DNA from: an uncultured Myxococcales bacterium
Lineage (GTDB): Bacteria; Myxococcota; Myxococcia; Myxococcales; Myxococcaceae
Length of the DNA stretch: 64,000 nucleotides
NCBI GenBank assembly: GCA_937980205.1
Contig: CALJKW010000009.1
Coordinates: 124,001-188,000, forward strand
Direction of reading: 5' to 3'
In this document: positions 10,711 to 18,151 of the stretch, one piece after another
How positions within the stretch are numbered: position 1 is the first letter of the stretch
Layout of the letters: each line of letters starts with the position of its first letter
Notes under the pieces: generated by a model
Told to the model about the DNA's origin: nothing
What the model saw: the letters and a program-made list of their open reading frames with translations, nothing else
Database searches by the model: none
Position numbers and translations under genes: made by a program

Positions 10711-10739
10711 TTGACTTTTAGAACGACCGTTCGTATTTT
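10711..10739 (+). promoter_or_regulatory. Sigma-70-like promoter with TetR-type operator in the spacer
   Basis: TTGACT at 10711-10716 and TATTTT at 10734-10739 are 17 bases apart, a good housekeeping promoter for the TetR gene at 10750. The spacer holds GAACGACCGTTC (10721-10732), a palindrome with 5-bp arms around AC. The position between -35 and -10 suggests autorepression. A one-mismatch copy lies at 11395. Confidence 0.65.
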
Positions 10740-10749
10740 TCCGGCCGGG

Positions 10750-11340
10750 ATGACGAAAGGCCAGGAGACGCGGGATCGCATCATCGACCGGGCCTACCTG
10801 CTCGCCGGGCGCCTCGGCGTCGAGGGTCTTACCATCGGGTCACTCGCGGACGAGCTGAAACTCTCGAAGAGCGGCCTGTTCGCCCACTTCGGCTCGAAGG
10901 AAGACCTGCAGCTCGCCGTGCTGCAGGAGGGCGAGCGCCGGTTCCAGGAGCTCGTCATCAAGCCGGCGCTCAAGGCGCCGCGCGGGCTGCCGCGCTTCAA
11001 GAAGCTCTTCGAGCTCTGGCTCGACTGGGGCACGAACCCGGCGAACCCCGGCGGCTGCGTCTTCATCGCTGCGTCGGCCGAGCTCGACGACCGCGAGGGC
11101 CGCGTCCGCGACTATCTCGTCGCCACGCAGAAGAGCCTCATCGCGTTCATGGCGCAGGCGGCCCGCCTGTGCATCGAGCAGGGCCACTTCAAGTCCGAGG
11201 TCGACTGCGAGCAGCTCGCGCACGAGGCGTACGGCATCGTGCTCTCGTACAACCACTTCAAGCGGCTCTTGCGCGATCCCAACGCCGAGAAGCACGCGAA
11301 GCAGGCCTTCGAGCGGCTCATCCGCTCGGTTCAACGCTGA
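10750..11340 (+). CDS. TetR/AcrR family transcriptional regulator
   Basis: 196 residues from ATG 10750. The N-terminal helix-turn-helix (about residues 8-50) is canonical: TRDRIIDRAYLLAGRLG, LTIGSLADELKLSKSGLFAHFGSKEDLQ. The C-terminal half is a ligand-binding helical domain with PGGCVFIAASAELDDREG. It probably represses itself through the operator at 10721-10732. The predicted transcription start is only a few bases from the ATG, and no clear ribosome site is visible. The alpha/beta hydrolase follows 20 bases downstream in the same orientation, the usual effector gene of such a pair. Confidence 0.9.
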   Translation: MTKGQETRDRIIDRAYLLAGRLGVEGLTIGSLADELKLSKSGLFAHFGSKEDLQLAVLQEGERRFQELVIKPALKAPRGLPRFKKLFELWLDWGTNPANPGGCVFIAASAELDDREGRVRDYLVATQKSLIAFMAQAARLCIEQGHFKSEVDCEQLAHEAYGIVLSYNHFKRLLRDPNAEKHAKQAFERLIRSVQR

Positions 11341-11360
11341 ACAACCCAAGGAGAAGAGCC

Positions 11361-12245
11361 ATGTCCGAAGCGCCCGTCGCCGTCCCGAAAAATAGCACGA
11401 CCGTTCGTTTCTCGATTGGAACCCTGGCCGAGTGGCTGGCGCCGAAGGCGGTGCTCGACCGCGCGTTCCAGGCGTGGTGCACGCCGCCGCGCCCGCGCCG
11501 GCCGCGTCCTCCCAAGGATGGCCGCCCGTTCGAGCTCGAGTCGCCGGTCGGCACGATGAAGGCCTGGGAGTGGGGCATGCGCGACGACGCCGACCTCGTG
11601 CTGCTCGTGCACGGCTGGGGCAGCAGCGCCGTCTCGATGGAGAAGCTCGCGCGCCCGCTCGCCGAGGCCGGCCGCCAGGTGATCGCCGTCGATCTGCCTG
11701 CGCACGGGCTCTCCGAGGGAGAGACCACGAACGTCGTCGAGATGACGCGCGCCGTGGAGGCGGCGCTCTGGCGGTTCCGGCCGACCGCCGTCATCGCCCA
11801 TTCGCTCGGCGCCACCGCGACCGCGCTCGCGCTGCAGCTCGGCCCGAAGCTCGCGCGCGCCGTGCTGCTCGCCCCGGGCGAGGACATGACGTACTTCGCG
11901 CACGCGTTCACGGCGCGAGCGGGGCTCTCGCAGGGCATCGCGGTCGGGCTCCTGTCGCGCATCGAGCAGCGCGTCGGCATCGCTCCGGATGCGCTGAGCT
12001 TGAGGCACCACGCTCCGCCGGTGGGCACCGAGGTGCTCGTGGTTCACGACCCCGCGGACCCGGAGGTCCCGTGGTCGCACGCGCAGCGCCTGGCCTCCAA
12101 CTGGGGTGAGCGGATGAAGCTGGTCGCCGCACCGGGCGCCGGGCATCACGGCATGCCGCGCGTGCAGAGCATCGTGTCCGCCGCGGTCGACTTCGCGTTG
12201 GATGGCACGACGCGCGGAGCGCCGATTCTCGCCCTGACGGCGTGA
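11361..12245 (+). CDS. Alpha/beta hydrolase
   Basis: 294 residues from ATG 11361, with AAGGAG upstream at a normal distance. No signal peptide. Hydrolase landmarks: LVLLVHGWGSS (oxyanion loop), IAVDLPAHGLSEG, nucleophile elbow AVIAHSLGATATA, VLVVHDPADPEVPW (acid) and GAGHHGM (His). The family is soluble esterases and lipases; the substrate is unknown. It is probably co-transcribed with the TetR gene just upstream. An operator-like sequence lies inside the first codons (11395-11406). Confidence 0.85.
   Translation: MSEAPVAVPKNSTTVRFSIGTLAEWLAPKAVLDRAFQAWCTPPRPRRPRPPKDGRPFELESPVGTMKAWEWGMRDDADLVLLVHGWGSSAVSMEKLARPLAEAGRQVIAVDLPAHGLSEGETTNVVEMTRAVEAALWRFRPTAVIAHSLGATATALALQLGPKLARAVLLAPGEDMTYFAHAFTARAGLSQGIAVGLLSRIEQRVGIAPDALSLRHHAPPVGTEVLVVHDPADPEVPWSHAQRLASNWGERMKLVAAPGAGHHGMPRVQSIVSAAVDFALDGTTRGAPILALTA
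11395..11406. promoter_or_regulatory. Second TetR-type operator copy inside the hydrolase start
   Basis: GCACGACCGTTC differs by one base from the operator at 10721-10732, and the identity extends as ACGACCGTTCGT in both. It lies 34 bases inside the hydrolase coding region. It could be an intragenic roadblock site or chance. Confidence 0.4.
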
Positions 12246-12249
12246 CCGC

Positions 12250-12372
12250 CGTTCGCGCTGAGAGGGTCGACCAGAATGCCGCGCCTGGTCGAAGTCGAAG
12301 CGGGCCCATGGACGGCGTCGAGCGCGCTTCGACTGCGGCCCGCTTCGCGCGCCTCCGCTCAGCGTTATCGAG
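12250..12372. repeat. Structured dispersed intergenic element, copy 1
   Basis: The first 29 bases (12250-12278, containing GAGGGTCGACCAGAATG) recur with one mismatch in inverted orientation at 22771-22799. The interior can form a stem: the 10-base arms 12297-12306 and 12337-12346 are perfect complements (GAAGCGGGCC/GGCCCGCTTC). The element fills most of the 234-base gap between two convergent genes; no reading frame is likely here. Confidence 0.55.
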
Positions 12373-12423
12373 AGGACGCACTCGCCACGTGCAGTCGCCG
12401 CGGTAGCCTCGCCGGGCCGAGGG

Positions 12424-12452
12424 GCCTTGGGGGGTTCATGACCCCCCAAGGC
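12424..12452. terminator. Strong symmetrical hairpin between convergent genes
   Basis: A perfect 12-bp stem (GCCTTGGGGGGT at 12424-12435 against 12441-12452) with a five-base loop TCATG. It lies between the hydrolase stop (12245) and the oxidoreductase stop (12480). There is no T-run, so it may act as a bidirectional roadblock or 3' stabiliser rather than a classic intrinsic terminator. Confidence 0.6.
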
Positions 12453-12479
12453 TCTCGCCGGCCGCTGGCAAGTGCACGC

Positions 12480-14624
12480 TCAGGCCACAGTCGCGGCCTG
12501 CACCGGCGGCCGTGCCGTCTCCGCGGCCCGCGTCACTTCGATGCGGACGCCGGAGAAGCCCGCGTTCCCCGACAGCGCGTCGAGCATGGCTCCGTCGGTG
12601 ATGTCGTTGATGCTCGCGCCGGCGTGCGCGCGCGCGACGCTGAGCTGAATGCCGTCGCGGTGGTGTCCCCAGCCGTGCGGCAGCGACGCGACGCCGCGCA
12701 TCAGGTCGGACGTCAGCTGGAGCTCGACCTCGATCGCTCCGACCGCTGAGCTCACCTTCACCCGCTGACCGTCCGTCAGGCCCCGCGCCCGCGCGTCCTC
12801 CGGGTTCATGAGCAGCGTGCACCGCCGCTCGCCCTTCACGAGCCGCTCGCTGTTGTGCATCCACGAGTTGTTGGTGCGCAGGTCGCGGCGGCCGATGAGC
12901 ACGAGCTCGCCCTCGGCGCGCGCGTCGAGCGTCGCCTCGAGTCGCTTCACGTCATCCACCAGCGCGGCCGGAGCCGCGTCGATGCGCTTCTTCGGCAGCC
13001 GCGCGGGGAACAGCGGCTCGAGCGGCCCCAGGTCGAGCCCGTGCGGAGCGGCCTCGAGCTTCTTCACCGACAGCTTCCGCGGCCCGGTGCGCAGCAGAAA
13101 ATCCAGCACGCGCCGCGGCCCGAGCGCGCCCATCGCGGCGCCTTCTGCCTTGAAGCGCAGGCTCCGGCCGAGCTCGGGGTCTCCGACGAGGCGGGTGAGC
13201 GTGGAGAGGATCTCCCAGTCGTGCCGCTGCTCCTTCGAGCGCTCGACGAGCGGCGGCGAGTAGCGGGCGACGTTGCGCACCGCCAGGAGGTACAGCGCGA
13301 CGTCGTAGTGGTCGCGCTCGAGCGCGAAGGTGGGCGGCAGGATCACGCTCGCGTGGCGCGTCGTCTCGTTCAGGTAGAAGTCGATGGCCACCATGAAGTC
13401 GAGCTTCGGCAGCGCGCGATCGAGCGCCGCCCCGTTCGGAGACGACAGCACGGGGTTGCCCGCCAGCGTGACGAGCGCCTTCACCTGGCCGTCGCCGGGC
13501 GTGGAGATCTCCTCGGCGAGCGCGGCGACCGGCAGCTCGCCGCCGAACTCGGGCAAGCCGCGCACGCGGCTCTTCCACTTGCCGAAGTGCCCCTTCCCGA
13601 TGACCGCGGGGTTCGAGACGAGATCGACGGCGGGCAGCGTGAACATCGCTCCACCTTCGGCATCGAGCCGGCCCATGACGAGGTTCACGCAGTTGATGAG
13701 CCACGCGCAGAGCGAGCCGAACGCCTGCGTCGAGACGCCCATGCGCCCATAGGCGACGGGGGCCTTCGCCGCCGCGAAGTCGCGCGCGATGCCGCGCAGC
13801 GTGTCCGCGGACAGCCCGGTCGCGTCCGCCACGCGCTCGGGCGGAAAGCGCTCGGCGAGCGACCGCAGCACCTCGAGGCCGTCGGTGAACGCCTCGACGC
13901 GACCGGGCCGGGTGAGCTTCTCGGCGAACAGCACGTTCAAGATCGCCAGCAGCGCGAGCGCGTCGCTGCCGGGGCGAATGAAGTGATGCGCGCTGGCGAG
14001 CTTCGCGGTCTCGGTGAGGCGGGGATCGACGACGACCACCCGGCCCCGCTCGCGCAGCTCCTTGAGGCGGCGCGGCATGCCGGGCGCGGTCATCAGGCTG
14101 CCGTTCGAGACCGCGGGGTTGGCTCCGAAGACGAGGAAGTGGTCGCAGCGATCGAGATCGGGCACCGGGAAGAGCAGCTGGTGGCCGAACATCAGGTACG
14201 CGACGAGCATGTGCGGCAGCTGGTCGACGCTGGTCGCGGAGTAGCGGTTCTTCGTGCGCAGCGCGCGCAGCAGCATCGGCGCGTAGAGCAGCGTGCCGAG
14301 GTTGTGCACCGAGGGGTTGCCCAGGTACATCGCGACGGCGTCTCGGCCGTAGGTGCGCTGCACGCCCTTCAGCTTCCGCGCGACGAGCTCGAACGCCTCG
14401 TCCCACGAGACCTCGCGCCACGACGCGCCCTCGCGCACGCGGGGCGTCTTCAGCCGGTCGGGGTCCTCGTGCACGTCTTTGAGGCCCACGGCCTTCGGGC
14501 AGATGTAGCCCCTGCTGAACGGGTCATCAGGGTCGCCGCGGATGTCGGTGATGCGGCCGCCCTCGGTCGTCACCACGACGCCACATACGGCCTCGCACAG
14601 CGTGCACGTCCTGAGGTGGGTCAT
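12480..14624 (-). CDS. Molybdopterin (bis-MGD) oxidoreductase, catalytic subunit
   Basis: 714 residues, no signal peptide. The N-terminal [4Fe-4S] site is complete: C7, C10, C14 and C42 (TCTLCEAVCG, YICPKA). Cofactor-binding segments follow (DHFLVFGANPAVSNGSL, VVVVDPRLTETA, ALVTLAGNPVLSS, LNETTRHASVILPP), and the C-terminal MopB-binding domain has LMNPEDARARGL and VASLPHGWGHHRDG. It resembles the formate dehydrogenase/BisC-like branch of the DMSO reductase superfamily. No electron-transfer or membrane subunit is adjacent, so substrate and partner are unknown; it may be a stand-alone cytoplasmic enzyme. Confidence 0.9.
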   Translation of the reverse strand: MTHLRTCTLCEAVCGVVVTTEGGRITDIRGDPDDPFSRGYICPKAVGLKDVHEDPDRLKTPRVREGASWREVSWDEAFELVARKLKGVQRTYGRDAVAMYLGNPSVHNLGTLLYAPMLLRALRTKNRYSATSVDQLPHMLVAYLMFGHQLLFPVPDLDRCDHFLVFGANPAVSNGSLMTAPGMPRRLKELRERGRVVVVDPRLTETAKLASAHHFIRPGSDALALLAILNVLFAEKLTRPGRVEAFTDGLEVLRSLAERFPPERVADATGLSADTLRGIARDFAAAKAPVAYGRMGVSTQAFGSLCAWLINCVNLVMGRLDAEGGAMFTLPAVDLVSNPAVIGKGHFGKWKSRVRGLPEFGGELPVAALAEEISTPGDGQVKALVTLAGNPVLSSPNGAALDRALPKLDFMVAIDFYLNETTRHASVILPPTFALERDHYDVALYLLAVRNVARYSPPLVERSKEQRHDWEILSTLTRLVGDPELGRSLRFKAEGAAMGALGPRRVLDFLLRTGPRKLSVKKLEAAPHGLDLGPLEPLFPARLPKKRIDAAPAALVDDVKRLEATLDARAEGELVLIGRRDLRTNNSWMHNSERLVKGERRCTLLMNPEDARARGLTDGQRVKVSSAVGAIEVELQLTSDLMRGVASLPHGWGHHRDGIQLSVARAHAGASINDITDGAMLDALSGNAGFSGVRIEVTRAAETARPPVQAATVA

Positions 14625-14668
14625 GTTGGCCGCAAAGTGTAGCCCTTGTGGTAAGGCCCGCGCCGCCC

Positions 14669-15694
14669 ATGCTGCTCCTTCGAGACGTGCAGAAGAGCGA
14701 TCTCAACGGCCTCAAGCGGCTGGCGGCGGTGCTCAACAGCGTCAACCTGCCGAACAACGAGGCGGTGCTGACGTCGCTCATCGAGAAGTCGACGAAGAGC
14801 TTCTCGGAGGCCATCAAGAACCCGTTCGAGCGCGAGTACCTGTTCGTGCTCGAGGACCGGCGGAACAAGCAGCTCATCGGCACCTCGATGATCATCGCGC
14901 AGCACGGCACGCGCGAGGCGCCGCACATCGCGTTCCAGGTCACCGAGGCCGAGCACTACAGCGCGTCGATCGACAAGCACATCCGCCACCAGGTGCTGTC
15001 CATCGGGTACAACTACGAGGGCCCCACCGAGATCGGCGGCCTCGTCGTCGACCCGCCGCACCGCTCGACGCCCGAGAAGCCGGGCAAGCAGCTCTCGTAC
15101 GTCCGCTTCCTCTACATGGCGATGCACCGGAAGCTCTTCCGGCCGCGCGTGCTCGCCGAGCTGTTGCCTCCGCTGATGAAAGACGGTCGCAGCCTGCTCT
15201 GGGAGGCGTGCGGCAAGAAGTTCACCGGGCTCGAGTACCCCGAGGCCGACAAGCTCTCGCGCCGCAACAAGGAGTTCATCAAGGAGCTGTTCCCCGCCTC
15301 CGACATCTACGCGACGCTCTTCCCCGAGCGCGCGCAGAAGATCATCGGCGTCGTCGGCGAGGAGACGCGCGGCGTGCAGCGCATGCTCGAGCGCATCGGC
15401 TTCAAGTACGTCAGCCGCATCGACCCGTTCGACGGCGGCCCGCACTACGAGGCCGACCTCGACGACGTCACGCTCATCCGCCGCTTCCGCACCGCGAAGG
15501 TGGCCAAAGAGAACCTCGAGCTCGACGCCGAGCTGCACCTCGTCGGCGCGGAGAAGTCGAACGGCAAGGCCCGCTTCCGATCCGTGTGCTGCCCGGTTCG
15601 CTTCGCCGACCAGATCGCCTACCTTCCCGAAGCAGCCAAGGAGGTCTTGGGCCTGAAGACGGGCGAGAAGATCTCGCTCGTGCCCTTCGAGTGA
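14669..15694 (+). CDS. astA: Arginine N-succinyltransferase family protein (AstA-like)
   Basis: 341 residues from ATG 14669 (a GTG at 14648 is in frame but less likely), matching the usual AstA length near 340. Landmarks: MLLLRDVQKSDLNGLKRLA, FVLEDRRNKQLIGTSMI, YEGPTEIGGLVVDPPHR, ARAKMIGVV-like EETRGVQRMLERIGF, and DPFDGGPHYEAD. AstA succinylates arginine in the ammonia-producing arginine succinyltransferase pathway. The other ast genes are not nearby, so an alternative acyl acceptor is possible. It is divergent from the molybdopterin gene and directly followed by the M23 peptidase gene. Confidence 0.8.
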   Translation: MLLLRDVQKSDLNGLKRLAAVLNSVNLPNNEAVLTSLIEKSTKSFSEAIKNPFEREYLFVLEDRRNKQLIGTSMIIAQHGTREAPHIAFQVTEAEHYSASIDKHIRHQVLSIGYNYEGPTEIGGLVVDPPHRSTPEKPGKQLSYVRFLYMAMHRKLFRPRVLAELLPPLMKDGRSLLWEACGKKFTGLEYPEADKLSRRNKEFIKELFPASDIYATLFPERAQKIIGVVGEETRGVQRMLERIGFKYVSRIDPFDGGPHYEADLDDVTLIRRFRTAKVAKENLELDAELHLVGAEKSNGKARFRSVCCPVRFADQIAYLPEAAKEVLGLKTGEKISLVPFE

Positions 15695-16666
15695 ATGTGG
15701 GCGGCAGTGTTGATGAGCGTCGTCTTGGCGGATGCCGAGTACGACGGCCGGCTCGAGACCGGCCGCCGCCTCACGCAGACGCTGCTCGACTCACGCCTCG
15801 ATGACCTGTGGGGGCAAGCGGCCCCGTCGTTCAAGCGCGCGTTCGGCGGCAACCCGGTCGGGCTGAAGAACTTCCGCGCGAAGCTCGCGAACGACTTCGG
15901 TGACGAGCTGCGCGTCACGTTCGAGCAGATCGCCGAGCGCGAGCAGCTGGTCGTCTATACGCGGCAGTCGACGTTCAGCCGCTGGGCGCGCGGCGTCGAG
16001 CTCGAGTGGGTGTGGGATCCGACCAAGGGGCTGCTCATGTCGGTCAGCGCGCGGCCCGCGTTTCGCGAGGCGCCGTCTCCCCACGAGGACTACGTGCCGA
16101 AGGTGGAGCTCAAGCTGCCGTTCCGCGGCACCTGGACGGTGCTGTGGGGCGGGCGCACGTGGGACCTCAACCGCCACGCCTCGGTCGCGGACATGCGCTT
16201 CGCCACCGACCTGTGGATGCTGGTGAAGGGCAGCTCGTGCCAGGGCGACTGCACGAAGAACGAGCAGTACCACTGCTGGGGAAAGCCGATCGTCGCGCCC
16301 GCCGACGGCACCGTGGTGTTCGTCGAGAACGGGCGGCCCGACAACCGGCCGAACGCGCCGGACCCGAAGAACCTCTACGGGAACCACGTCGTCATCGACC
16401 ACGGCAACAGCGAGTACTCGCTGCTCGCGCACCTGAAGAAAGGCAGCGTCGTGGTGAAGAAGGGCGAGATGGTGACGGTCGGAGAGATCATCGGCGTCAC
16501 CGGAAACAGCGGCATGTCGACCGAGCCCCACCTGCACTACCAGCTGATGGACGGGCCCGACTGGGCGACCGCGCAGGGGCTGCCCGCGCGCTTCTACCGG
16601 TACAACGTGAACGGAAAGCCGGTCGAGGTCGGCGAGCTCAAGCGCAGCCAGTACCTGTCACCGTGA
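15695..16666 (+). CDS. M23 family (LytM-like) metallopeptidase, exported
   Basis: 323 residues; the ATG at 15695 directly follows the upstream stop (15692-15694), so the genes are coupled. A short signal peptide (MWAAVLMSVVLADA) is followed by an NTF2-like N-terminal region. The C-terminal peptidase domain (about 180-310) carries NRHASVADMRFATDLW with the first zinc His and Asp, IVAPADGTVVFVENG, GNHVVIDHG and the HxH motif in EPHLHYQL. Family members cut peptide cross-bridges in peptidoglycan or act as scaffolds. The zinc ligands appear intact, so it is probably active in the periplasm. Its 3' end overlaps the convergent lipoprotein gene by nine bases. Confidence 0.88.
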   Translation: MWAAVLMSVVLADAEYDGRLETGRRLTQTLLDSRLDDLWGQAAPSFKRAFGGNPVGLKNFRAKLANDFGDELRVTFEQIAEREQLVVYTRQSTFSRWARGVELEWVWDPTKGLLMSVSARPAFREAPSPHEDYVPKVELKLPFRGTWTVLWGGRTWDLNRHASVADMRFATDLWMLVKGSSCQGDCTKNEQYHCWGKPIVAPADGTVVFVENGRPDNRPNAPDPKNLYGNHVVIDHGNSEYSLLAHLKKGSVVVKKGEMVTVGEIIGVTGNSGMSTEPHLHYQLMDGPDWATAQGLPARFYRYNVNGKPVEVGELKRSQYLSP

Positions 16667-17041
16667 GTCGTTGCTCTTGGTCTTGATCTGGAGGCCGGGC
16701 AGCAGCACCGGGATGCAGCGGTCGTTCTCGCAGACCTCGTCGGCCTTGCAGAGATCGCGGCAGGGACGCTGATCGCACAGACCCGTCTCTTCGTTGCAGG
16801 CAGTGCCCGGCGGGCACGCGGCGACGCAGCCACCGGCGGCGCGCGAGACGGCCGCGGCTCCGATGGCGCTGCCGACGGCGCCGGCGATGTCGGTGGCGCC
16901 CGCCGCGCGGACGTTCGGCTGGCCGGGTTGCTGGCTGGCTCCGCTGCCACCGATGCCGTAGCGCAGCTGCTTCTTCGCCTCGGCGCAGCCGAGGAGAACG
17001 AGGCAGAGCATGGCAAGTCGCTTCGTCACGGCGAGCATCAT
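16658..17041 (-). CDS. Small Cys-rich lipoprotein
   Basis: 127 residues from the ATGATG at 17041. The N-terminus ends in LVLLGC, a good lipobox. A glycine-rich hydrophobic stretch ([14 protein letters not shown]) precedes a Cys-rich segment ([32 protein letters not shown]). Similar Cys patterns occur in many myxobacterial surface proteins. Function unknown. The stop lies inside the 3' end of the convergent M23 gene, and its start is 40 bases from the divergent cytochrome gene. Confidence 0.7.
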   Translation of the reverse strand: MMLAVTKRLAMLCLVLLGCAEAKKQLRYGIGGSGASQQPGQPNVRAAGATDIAGAVGSAIGAAAVSRAAGGCVAACPPGTACNEETGLCDQRPCRDLCKADEVCENDRCIPVLLPGLQIKTKSNDSR

Positions 17042-17081
17042 ACGTGGCCAACGCGGAGCCAATTGCTTAGACAGCCCCACC

Positions 17082-17699
17082 ATGCGCTCGATTCCGCTCA
17101 TCGCGCTCATCGCGCTCGTCGCGTGCGCGAACCATCCGTTGCAGACGCGTCCCGAGACGCCGAAGACGGGCGCGAAGCTGAAGACGGTCGCGGAGCTCGG
17201 CACGTTCTCCGACGCCTCCGCGAAGTCGAAGGCCGCGTTCGCCGAGGCGAGCAAGGTGCTGCTGCACCCGCGCTGCGTGAACTGCCACCCGCCCGACGAT
17301 CGCCCGCGGCAGCGCGAGACGAACGAGGCGCACGATCCTCCCGTCGACCGCGGCTTCGGCGGCTTCGGCCCGTTCGGCATGGCGTGCCCCACCTGTCACC
17401 AGCTGCAGAACGTCGAGCTGACGCGCGTGCCGGGCGCGCCGAACTGGCACCTCGCCCCGCTCGAGATGGCGTGGCTCGGCCGGACGCCGGCGCAGATCTG
17501 CGCGCAGCTCAAAGACCCGAACCGCAATGGGCACCGCACGCTCGAGCAGCTCGTCGAGCACTCGGCGAAGGACGAGCTCGTCGGCTGGGGCTGGAAGCCC
17601 GGCGCCGATCGCGAGCCTGCACCCGGCACGCAGAAGATCTTCGGAGAGCTCATGGCCGCGTGGGCCGAGAACGGCGCAGTCTGCGAGGAGGAACGCTGA
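17082..17699 (+). CDS. Diheme c-type cytochrome lipoprotein, partner of the molybdenum hydroxylase
   Basis: 205 residues from ATG 17082. The signal [15 protein letters not shown] ends in a lipobox. Two heme c attachment motifs are visible, CVNCH and CPTCH. The last base of its TGA is the first base of the next ATG, so it forms an operon with the [2Fe-2S] and molybdenum subunits. It is the likely electron acceptor of that periplasmic enzyme. A comparable cytochrome accompanies many IorAB-type enzymes. Confidence 0.83.
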   Translation: MRSIPLIALIALVACANHPLQTRPETPKTGAKLKTVAELGTFSDASAKSKAAFAEASKVLLHPRCVNCHPPDDRPRQRETNEAHDPPVDRGFGGFGPFGMACPTCHQLQNVELTRVPGAPNWHLAPLEMAWLGRTPAQICAQLKDPNRNGHRTLEQLVEHSAKDELVGWGWKPGADREPAPGTQKIFGELMAAWAENGAVCEEER

Positions 17700-18151
17700 T
17701 GCCCACCACCCTGAACGTCAACGGCATGGACGTGCACGTCGACGCCGACCCCGACATGCCGCTGCTCTGGGTGCTGCGCGACAAGCTCGGCCTCACCGGC
17801 ACGAAGTACGGCTGCGGCGAGGCGCTGTGCGGCTCGTGCACCATTCACATCGACGGAGAGCCGCGGCGCGCGTGCGTCACTCCGCTGTCGCGGGCGGTGA
17901 ACGCGCAGATCACCACCATCGAGGGCCTCTCGCCCGACGGCAGCCACCCGCTGCAGAAGGCGTGGGTCGAGCAGTGTGTGCCGCAGTGCGGCTTCTGCCA
18001 GGCGGGGCAGATCATGTCCGCCGCGGCGCTGCTGAAGCGGAACCCCCAGCCGTCGGACGCAGACATCGACCGCGCGCTCGCCGGCAACCTGTGCCGCTGC
18101 GGCACGTACCTGCGCATCCGCGCGGCGGTGAAGAAGGCGGCCGGCACGTGA
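17699..18151 (+). CDS. [2Fe-2S] subunit of molybdenum hydroxylase (IorA-like)
   Basis: 150 residues, typical length. Both clusters are complete: the plant-ferredoxin site ([16 protein letters not shown]) and the second, helical site (CGFCQAGQ ... NLCRCGTY). In isoquinoline 1-oxidoreductase-type enzymes this subunit carries electrons from the molybdenum centre to a cytochrome. There is no export signal; the family is co-exported bound to the Tat-signalled large subunit. The start overlaps the upstream stop (TGATG) and the end overlaps the next start (GTGA). Confidence 0.93.
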   Translation: MPTTLNVNGMDVHVDADPDMPLLWVLRDKLGLTGTKYGCGEALCGSCTIHIDGEPRRACVTPLSRAVNAQITTIEGLSPDGSHPLQKAWVEQCVPQCGFCQAGQIMSAAALLKRNPQPSDADIDRALAGNLCRCGTYLRIRAAVKKAAGT

